A stretch of DNA of 64,000 nucleotides from the NCBI GenBank assembly GCA_946408995.1, contig CAMJUL010000010.1, forward strand, positions 1 through 64,000, written 5' to 3'. Positions 58,222 to 64,000 of this stretch are shown here, piece by piece. Each line of letters opens with the position of its first letter. Position 1 is the stretch's first letter. The notes under the pieces are model-generated. The model saw only the letters and a program-made list of their open reading frames with translations. It made no database searches and was not told the DNA's origin. The position numbers and the translations under genes are program-made. The DNA is from an uncultured Clostridia bacterium. GTDB taxonomy: Bacteria; Bacillota; Clostridia; Christensenellales; Aristaeellaceae.

Positions 58222-59778
58222 TCAGGATTTATGGTAGAGCTTTTTGACCTGATACTGTGGATCCTGCGTTACACGGATCCCCAGCCGTTTATAAATGTCC
58301 TCATCCACATGGGGCAGGATCACCGTGGAATGGGCCTCCAGATCCTTGAGAAGCGGCAGGGCGCGCATGGCTTTTGCCGCGTTGGCATCCGTGACCGCAC
58401 TGATGGAAAGCGCCTGCAGAACCTCATCGGTATGAAGTCTGGGGTTGTGGTTCCCAAGGTAGTTGCATTTCAGTTCCTGGATCGGAGCGATGATCTCCGG
58501 CGGGATCAGATGGACCCCTTTTTCAATACCGGCCAGCCGTTTGACCGCGTTCAGGACCGCAGCGGCAGAGGGGCCAAGCAGATCGGAGGTTTTCCCGGTG
58601 ATCAGGGTCTGATCATCCAGCGCGATGGCCATCACCGGCGCGCCGGTCTCCTCGGCTCGTTTCCGTGCCGCGCCGATGACCGGCCGGTCTTCGTCGCTGA
58701 GACCAAGCTTGTGCATCAGAAGTCGGATTTTTTCGATTTCCGCCATGGTGGCGGTCCCTTGAAGGTGTCCGCATCTGGCGGTATAATAGCGTCGGATGAT
58801 CTCCTGGGCGGAGGCTTCCCTACATACCTGGTCGTCCACGATACAGTAGCCGACCATGTTCACCCCCATATCGGTGGGAGAACGGTAGGGGCTGTGTCCC
58901 ATGATCTGGACAAAGAGCGCGCTGAGGACCGGGAATATTTCAATGTCACGGTTATAGTTGACCGTTGTGACCCCATACGCCTCCAGATGGAAGGGGTCGA
59001 TCATGTTGACGTCAGCGATGTCTGCCGTAGCGGCTTCATACGCCATGTTGACCGGATGCGTCAGCGGGAGGTTCCAAATGGGAAAAGTCTCGAATTTGGC
59101 GTATCCCGCGCGGTTACCCCGCTGGTTTTCCTGATACAATTGGCTCAGGCATACGGCCATTTTGCCGCTGCCGGGACCGGGGGCCGTCACAAGCACCAAA
59201 GGCCGTGTGGTCTCGATATACTCGTTTTTCCCGTACCCCTCCGGACTGACGATATGCGCTACGTCGTAGGGATATCCCTCAATGGGATAATGCTTCCACA
59301 CCCGGATGCCGAGCCCCGTAAGCCGTTTCATAAAAACGTCCGCGCTCTTCTGCTCGGCGTATTTGGTCAGCACGACCCCGCTCACCAGCATTCCAACGCC
59401 CCGAAAAGCGTCAATAAGGCGCAGCACATCCGCGTCATAGGTGATCCCGAGGTCCCCCCGGATCTTGCTTTTCTCAATATCATCCGCACTGATGGCAATA
59501 AGCAGTTCGCATTGCTCCTTGATTTTCAGAAGCATGGAAATCTTGCTGTCCGGGCGGAAACCGGGCAGTACCCTGGACGCGTGATAGTCGTCAAACAGCT
59601 TTCCTCCGAGTTCCAGATAGAGTTTCCCGCCGAATTCCGCGATCCTTTGCAAGATCCTCTCGGACTGCATTTGGGTATATCGGTCATGGTCAAATCCCAA
59701 TTTCCTGGGCCGAATGCCAGCCGGGAAAGCCTGGTGCGAGGGCTGCGAGTCTTTTCTCACGTCGTTTACCATTTCCAT
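58222..59778 (-). CDS. DUF1846 family protein
   Basis: 518 residues, with F-E-T-F-P-I-W-N-L-P-L-T-H-P-V-N, A-P-G-P-G-S-G-K-M-A-V-C-L-S-Q and G-G-K-L-F-D-D-Y-H-A-S-R. The last two recall nucleotide-binding loops. The family is common in Gram-positive bacteria; crystal structures exist without a firm function. ATG at 59778 with GGAAAGGAA upstream. Divergent from the YkuD-like gene with only 52 bases between the starts. Confidence 0.88.
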   Translation of the reverse strand: MEMVNDVRKDSQPSHQAFPAGIRPRKLGFDHDRYTQMQSERILQRIAEFGGKLYLELGGKLFDDYHASRVLPGFRPDSKISMLLKIKEQCELLIAISADDIEKSKIRGDLGITYDADVLRLIDAFRGVGMLVSGVVLTKYAEQKSADVFMKRLTGLGIRVWKHYPIEGYPYDVAHIVSPEGYGKNEYIETTRPLVLVTAPGPGSGKMAVCLSQLYQENQRGNRAGYAKFETFPIWNLPLTHPVNMAYEAATADIADVNMIDPFHLEAYGVTTVNYNRDIEIFPVLSALFVQIMGHSPYRSPTDMGVNMVGYCIVDDQVCREASAQEIIRRYYTARCGHLQGTATMAEIEKIRLLMHKLGLSDEDRPVIGAARKRAEETGAPVMAIALDDQTLITGKTSDLLGPSAAAVLNAVKRLAGIEKGVHLIPPEIIAPIQELKCNYLGNHNPRLHTDEVLQALSISAVTDANAAKAMRALPLLKDLEAHSTVILPHVDEDIYKRLGIRVTQDPQYQVKKLYHKS

Positions 59779-59830
59779 TGCGTTCCTTTCCGATTGATCT
59801 CACGCTTCTTTGACAAACTGGGAGGTACAA

Positions 59831-60283
59831 ATGACTGCGTCCATACTCGTTTTGAAATCGCAGCGTCTTCTAAAAGTCCTGGACGAAAAGGGCACGGAGG
59901 TATACCGCTTCCCCATCGCCCTTGGTCCCTGTCCCGAGGGCACGAAAAACAGGCAGGGAGACGGGAAAACCCCGGAAGGCGCCTATCATGTCTGCCTGAT
60001 AAAGCCAAACGGGAAATTCGGGCCTTCGCTTGGGCTTGATTACCCATCTCCCGCGGATGCGGAACGGCTGGGCGCCGATGAACACCTGCTTGAGCTGATC
60101 CGCCAGGCGCATCTGGAAGGCCGGCGTCCGCCATGGGGATCGCCGCTGGGCGGGGAGATCTGCATTCACGGCGGCGGAACAGCCACCGACTGGACGCAGG
60201 GCTGCATCGCCCTGAAGGATGAGGACATGAGGGTGCTTTTCCCACTGGCGTCCCTGGGGACCAAGGTGCTCATCCTTCCCTGA
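59831..60283 (+). CDS. L,D-transpeptidase (YkuD-fold) protein without signal peptide
   Basis: 150 residues. Catalytic region I-H-G-G-G-T-A-T-D-W-T-Q-G-C-I-A-L gives the His and Cys of the YkuD fold; the Ser of S-x-G-C is Thr. The N terminus M-T-A-S-I-L-V-L-K-S-Q-R-L-L-K-V is the first strand of the domain, with no export signal, unlike most wall-acting enzymes. GGGAGGT lies four bases before the ATG. It may act on precursors inside or use another export route (inference). Confidence 0.8.
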   Translation: MTASILVLKSQRLLKVLDEKGTEVYRFPIALGPCPEGTKNRQGDGKTPEGAYHVCLIKPNGKFGPSLGLDYPSPADAERLGADEHLLELIRQAHLEGRRPPWGSPLGGEICIHGGGTATDWTQGCIALKDEDMRVLFPLASLGTKVLILP

Positions 60284-60296
60284 ATCCCGTCTCCTG

Positions 60297-61346
60297 TCAG
60301 GCGCCGTCGGACGCTTCCGCCTTATAAATGGCGATGTACAGCGCGCCGTCCTGCACATGCGTTTCAATGCGGACCGGGAAGGAATAATCGTTGCGGAACC
60401 TAAAGTTCAGGCTGTCCGAGCCGACAGCGGCATCCACCCCATGGGGAAGATAGGAAGCGCCGCTGGGTCCATGAGCTCTGCGCTGGGTGACCGTCAGTCC
60501 GGGAAGCTGAAGCACCGCGTTGTACAGGGTGCTGGAGACCTGGCACGTTCCGCCTCCATAATTGATCCCGGTCCCCCCGTCCACAAGCACAATCGCCTTC
60601 TGATACCCGTTTTTCTCATTGAAGGGCCCGATCTGCGTATTGAAATTCAGGGCTTCTCCCGGTCCGATGCGCAGGGTCTCCAGTTTTTCGCAGGCCACTT
60701 CCAGGTTTCTCATTCTTCCAAGGTTGGCTTCATCCGTGGTGATTTTGTAAAAGGACACGAATGCGGAAAGCGGTCCGGCCGTCGAGGCGGTTTCGGCAGC
60801 TGCCTCCGTGGAGATCAGTTCTTTGAGCTTGCGGGAGTCCACGTAACCATACTGCCGTTTGAAGATCAGTTTGCCCCAGCCGTTTTCAAACCCGATCAGG
60901 GCGACCACCGCGTTTTCATGAAGGACGATCAGTTCTTCCCCCCCGCCCGGCTCACTCAGGACCGGCGTATCTTCCCCGACGATCCCGGTGAAGGCATAGA
61001 CATCCACCCCATAGGGCGGCGTGGTGGTTTTATTGATGGTGTTGACGTATTCAATGCAGGACCTGCGGATATAGCCTTTGTCGCTGCCATAGGAGATCAG
61101 CGCCCAGGAGGGATCAAAGGCGTACATTTTAAAGAATTCCCCGCTCAGGATGCGTCCGGTCACTTCCGCGTTCTCATCCGGCGAAGCGTAGATCCGGCAG
61201 GTGTAGGCCATTTTCCCCCGCCACAAAGGTTCATCCGGCCCTGTAAAGGCAGGCGAGGCGCTTTCTTCCCCCAGGGCAAGGGCAGACAGGCCCACCATAC
61301 ACAGGGCGAAAAACAGGCAGAGGATCTTCTTGCAAGTCATGGTCAT
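60297..61346 (-). CDS. VanW-family secreted protein with SH3-like repeats (copy 1)
   Basis: 349 residues. A signal peptide (1-26) is followed by two SH3-type segments (about 45-175, with Y-G-Y-V-D-S-R-K-L) and the VanW domain (about 200-345): L-N-F-N-T-Q-I-G-P-F-N, Y-G-G-G-T-C-Q-V-S-S-T-L-Y-N and F-P-V-R-I-E. VanW domains occur beside glycopeptide-resistance genes, but most copies are of unknown function in the envelope. Overlaps the paralogue upstream by four bases. The two share the whole domain layout. Confidence 0.85.
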   Translation of the reverse strand: MTMTCKKILCLFFALCMVGLSALALGEESASPAFTGPDEPLWRGKMAYTCRIYASPDENAEVTGRILSGEFFKMYAFDPSWALISYGSDKGYIRRSCIEYVNTINKTTTPPYGVDVYAFTGIVGEDTPVLSEPGGGEELIVLHENAVVALIGFENGWGKLIFKRQYGYVDSRKLKELISTEAAAETASTAGPLSAFVSFYKITTDEANLGRMRNLEVACEKLETLRIGPGEALNFNTQIGPFNEKNGYQKAIVLVDGGTGINYGGGTCQVSSTLYNAVLQLPGLTVTQRRAHGPSGASYLPHGVDAAVGSDSLNFRFRNDYSFPVRIETHVQDGALYIAIYKAEASDGA

Positions 61347-62356
61347 TCAGCCTCTCTGTAAAAAGCGATAAACAGGCAAAAATCATGGATGGATCCTTCG
61401 ACCCGGACAGGAAAAGCGTAATCGTTCCGGAATTTGAAATTCAAATCTCCGGAAGAGGCGTCCGTTCCGTGGGGAAGGTAAGGCGCGCCGTTGCTGCCAT
61501 GGGGATGCCTTTCCGTAACGGTGATGCCCGGAAGCTGCAGGACGGTATTGTAGATGGTACTTGAAACCTGACAGCTGCCGCCGCCATACCCCTGCCTGGT
61601 CTCACCGTCGATCAGAACCGGAGCGGGCAGATAGCCGTTCTCCTTGTTGAAGGGGCCGACCGACCCGTTGAAGTCCAAAGACTCTCCGGGTTTCATGACC
61701 CGGTTGAGCCGTTTGCAGCAAACCGCCAGGTTGCTGGTCCTTGTCACATTATCGCTGTAAAAGGAACAGTAGACTGCGATGGGCACCGTCGGATCCGTTT
61801 CGGTTTCGGCGTCCGGGCTGACCGGATACAGGGCGGACAGCAGGGAAGTGTCCACATACCCGTACTGACGCTTGTACACAACGACCCCCCAGCCGTCCTC
61901 CACGCCGATCAGGGCCAGCCTGGCCCCCTTGGTCAACACGGTCAGCAGTTCGCTGTCCGCGCTTTTTTCGGCGTAAATACGGATATCCCGGTCCGCGATG
62001 GTGTAGTATTGATTCACCCAAACCCCGTAAGGAGGCGTGGTCCTGACGTTGACGGGGGTCACCCTGTCTATCCTGTGCCTGAGCACATAAGCAACGCCGT
62101 CCCTGTACTGGATCTCGGCCCAGTTGGGATAAACAGCAGTCACTTTCAGGGCATGCCCGGCGTAATACTTTGTCAGCACTTCGCTCTCCGTGTCCATCTG
62201 CGTATAGACGTTGGTATAGCTGCTGGCATAGTTGTAGGTGATAATGGCATTGTAAAGGGCCTCCGGAGGCTCAGACAACGCGTATGGAAACGATCCTGCC
62301 AGCAGCGGGCAAACCAGTAAAACCGTCAGGAAAAGGCACAGCCGTTTTAAACGCAC
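61343..62356 (-). CDS. VanW-family secreted protein with SH3-like repeats (copy 2)
   Basis: 337 residues from GTG 62356 (GGAGGG seven bases upstream; an open frame back to 62452 would put a basic stretch before the signal peptide). Same order as its neighbour: signal peptide, SH3-type segments (Y-T-N-V-Y-T-Q-M-D-T-E-S, Y-G-Y-V-D-T-S-L-L) and VanW domain (F-N-G-S-V-G-P-F-N, Y-G-G-G-S-C-Q-V-S-S-T-I-Y-N). The two copies arose by tandem duplication. Confidence 0.85.
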   Translation of the reverse strand: MRLKRLCLFLTVLLVCPLLAGSFPYALSEPPEALYNAIITYNYASSYTNVYTQMDTESEVLTKYYAGHALKVTAVYPNWAEIQYRDGVAYVLRHRIDRVTPVNVRTTPPYGVWVNQYYTIADRDIRIYAEKSADSELLTVLTKGARLALIGVEDGWGVVVYKRQYGYVDTSLLSALYPVSPDAETETDPTVPIAVYCSFYSDNVTRTSNLAVCCKRLNRVMKPGESLDFNGSVGPFNKENGYLPAPVLIDGETRQGYGGGSCQVSSTIYNTVLQLPGITVTERHPHGSNGAPYLPHGTDASSGDLNFKFRNDYAFPVRVEGSIHDFCLFIAFYREAE

Positions 62357-62480
62357 GTTTTTTCCCTCCATGCCGCCGGATTCGGGTCCGGTCTGCCGGA
62401 TTCCCGCACGGCAAGTCTTTTTCATTATGCCCCCAAGGGCGTTTTTTTTCAAGAGTCTACGCCAACCGGACCCGCCTTTT

Positions 62481-63752
62481 TTACAACCCCGCGCTCTTAA
62501 ACCCGGACCGGACCCGGTTCAGCTGGTCTTCCTGGATCGGATGCTGGCTGTACCGGGCCTTTTCATACAGGTCCGCAAACTCCTCCGGGCCTTTTTCTTC
62601 CTTCATGGCCTCCCTGCAGGTCAGTCCACGCCTTTCCGGGTGCCGCCGAAGAAACTGCCTGTACAGCCATCGCACTTCCTCCCGGCCGCCTTTGGGTCTC
62701 GGATCCCTTCCGGGTCTGCCACGTTCCCTGAAAACGCGCTCCTGCTCCTTCGCGTTTTCCCGCGTGCTTGTTACCTCGTCCACATAATCTTCTGAGGCCC
62801 CGATGGCCATCTGGAGCAGCGTCTTTTTCAGGGCTTTCCAAAGAACAACGGCTTTCCGGAAGAGAAATCGAAGCCCGAAGAATACAAGCACTGCCGCCGC
62901 CGCCAGGGCAAGGACAGCAAGCGCCTTTTCAAGGAACAGCCAAAAAGGACTCGGCTCCGACGCTTCCAGGCCCCCCAGGGGTCCGCCGCCTCCTGCCCCG
63001 GCGCTTTCACCCGAGGGCGAAGGGGTCGGCAGAAGGGCGGAAAGAAAGTCCAGTACCGTGCCGAACGCATGGAGCACCCAGTCCCTGAGGGTCCTGAGCG
63101 CATCGGCGATTTGCGGAAAAAAGGCTGCTGCTGCGCCGCACAGGAACAAAACGAAGACAGCCGCTTTATTCTGCAGCCTGACGGCAAGCGGCACCTTCCG
63201 CCCGGTCAGCGACGCGTGGCTCGAAGCTTCCAGCGTGTCCCGGTTCGCGTGGAGCAAAAACAGCAGCAGATACAAAAGAAAGCAGAGTGTCAGGAGCATC
63301 CTGTGCGGAGGATCGCCCCGGAAGGGCAGCGCCCTTTCAAGAAACATGCACACCGGCGCGGACGCCAGGCCAACGGCCCAAACGGCTCCGGACCATTCCC
63401 GGCCCGGGGCGGCGCTTCGTTTTGAAAGCATCACCAGGGTCATAAGGGCGCAGGGCACCGCAGCAAGAAGGCCCCACATCCCCGCAGCCGAGATAACCAG
63501 CGCCCCGCCAAAGGAGATCACCGCCCCAAGAAGAAGCATAAGCGCCCCCTTGATCGGCCTCAAGACCAAAAGGACTGTGCTTACCAGGCAGGCAAACAGC
63601 GGCATCAGCAGGCCGCGCCACGCGTCGATCCGGCCTGTCAAACCGCACAGGAGACCAAAGGGGGGCGCGGCGATACAGGCAAACGCCAGCCATGCCATGC
63701 TTTTTTCATAGATTTGCCGGAAACCTCGGTTCCCGAATAGGGATCTGCACAT
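62481..63752 (-). CDS. Multi-pass membrane protein with C-terminal DUF4129-like domain
   Basis: 423 residues. About six membrane segments in the first 200 residues, another near 270-300, and a cytoplasmic C terminus with W-L-Y-R-Q-F-L-R-R-H-P-E-R-R-G-L-T then L-Y-E-K-A-R-Y-S, which is the DUF4129 pattern. In the usual MoxR-DUF58-transglutaminase operons DUF4129 follows a transglutaminase domain; none is visible here. Starts 11 bases after the DUF58-like gene. Confidence 0.75.
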   Translation of the reverse strand: MCRSLFGNRGFRQIYEKSMAWLAFACIAAPPFGLLCGLTGRIDAWRGLLMPLFACLVSTVLLVLRPIKGALMLLLGAVISFGGALVISAAGMWGLLAAVPCALMTLVMLSKRSAAPGREWSGAVWAVGLASAPVCMFLERALPFRGDPPHRMLLTLCFLLYLLLFLLHANRDTLEASSHASLTGRKVPLAVRLQNKAAVFVLFLCGAAAAFFPQIADALRTLRDWVLHAFGTVLDFLSALLPTPSPSGESAGAGGGGPLGGLEASEPSPFWLFLEKALAVLALAAAAVLVFFGLRFLFRKAVVLWKALKKTLLQMAIGASEDYVDEVTSTRENAKEQERVFRERGRPGRDPRPKGGREEVRWLYRQFLRRHPERRGLTCREAMKEEKGPEEFADLYEKARYSQHPIQEDQLNRVRSGFKSAGL

Positions 63753-63763
63753 TTTTCCATTCC

Positions 63764-64000
63764 TCAGGCCGAGGCTTCCCGGCCATAAACGAACAGCGAG
63801 ACACTCCTGTGATACTGCTCCAGTTCTTTCATCGCCGCCCGCAGAGCGGGGTCGTCATATGCTGAGAGGATCAGCAGATCCATTTCGCTGTACCCTTTCA
63901 TTTCCTCAAGGAAGGTCAGAAACTTCTTCTGCCTCCTGAATTGAAGACCGGACATGGCCAAAAGAACCTTTTCCAAGGTTTCCCTGCCGGTATCCGGAAG
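63764..64000 (-). CDS. C-terminal part of a probable DUF58 protein
   Basis: 79 codons are seen; the frame continues past the window edge. L-P-D-T-G-R-E-T-L-E-K-V-L-L-A-M-S then L-L-I-L-S-A-Y-D-D and a short tail fit the end of DUF58 (von Willebrand A-like) proteins. The call rests mostly on its place before a DUF4129 protein. Confidence 0.5.
   Translation of the reverse strand, partial: LPDTGRETLEKVLLAMSGLQFRRQKKFLTFLEEMKGYSEMDLLILSAYDDPALRAAMKELEQYHRSVSLFVYGREASA

Noticed and set aside
57703..60039. Plus-strand ORF of 778 codons
   Set aside because: It runs antisense to the lipoprotein and DUF1846 genes; its translation is low-complexity Arg/His/Gly-rich and has no ribosome site, so it is a high-GC shadow.

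Overview
The window looks like part of a chromosome from an anaerobic, fairly GC-rich member of the Clostridia (Bacillota). The evidence is a sodium/proton-translocating Rnf complex, many TTG and GTG starts behind strong AGGAGG sites, sigma-A promoters with 17-base spacers, short intergenic terminators, and AbrB, RpiR, DUF1836, DUF1846, VanW-domain and LuxS proteins. Its closest named relative cannot be fixed by eye; an uncultured gut or rumen lineage is plausible.

Layout. 1-5.3 kb: an rnf operon in an unusual order (FMN-domain protein, NusG-II protein, C, D, E, A, B). 5.3-9.4 kb: tmcAL, a D,D-carboxypeptidase and, facing them, mgtE with a roughly 300-nt leader. 9.9-16.7 kb: a split ThrE-type exporter, surE, an RpiR regulator, a BaiN/HI0933 flavoprotein, a DEDDh exonuclease and a uridine-kinase-like enzyme. 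16.7-21.3 kb: a minus-strand operon of a GntR regulator, an Lrp regulator, an aminotransferase, a CapA protein and a degenerate isopropylmalate-dehydrogenase relative. 21.4-29.9 kb: a zinc-ribbon protein, a NadD-YqeK fusion, a large membrane-anchored beta-propeller protein, glpK, a secreted protein, a ProB-like kinase and luxS. 29.9-43.1 kb: hisS-aspS, two CAU tRNAs, an rRNA methyltransferase, an SDR, a pseudo-receiver/SPFH operon, a Bax-inhibitor-like protein, a DUF1836 protein, a DEAD-box helicase and the overlapping glnS-gltX-HPr-like operon.

43.3-51.1 kb is the accessory and decaying part. Three broken secreted-protein genes carry related domains. They are followed by remnants of an integrative element (serine recombinase tail, RadC, ArdC-like and another fragment), a few AT-rich cargo genes, tRNA-Ala(GGC), and a broken DUF6273 gene whose 3' end runs into truA. 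From 51.8 to 64 kb the chromosome returns to intact genes: abrB, rseC-like, capF-capG, two secreted proteins, DUF1846, an L,D-transpeptidase-fold protein, tandem VanW proteins, and the start of a DUF4129/DUF58 operon that leaves the window.

How the genes fit together: Rnf couples ferredoxin oxidation to NAD+ reduction and ion pumping. The aminoacyl-tRNA synthetases and the two CAU tRNAs form a translation block. CapA, CapF/G, VanW, carboxypeptidase and YkuD proteins point to envelope work. Several proteins appear to be family members that lost their catalytic residues (IPMDH-like, NadD half, receiver domain, HPr-like); these, with the rearranged rnf operon, are the most interesting items. All domain calls are from reading the translations; no database search was run.
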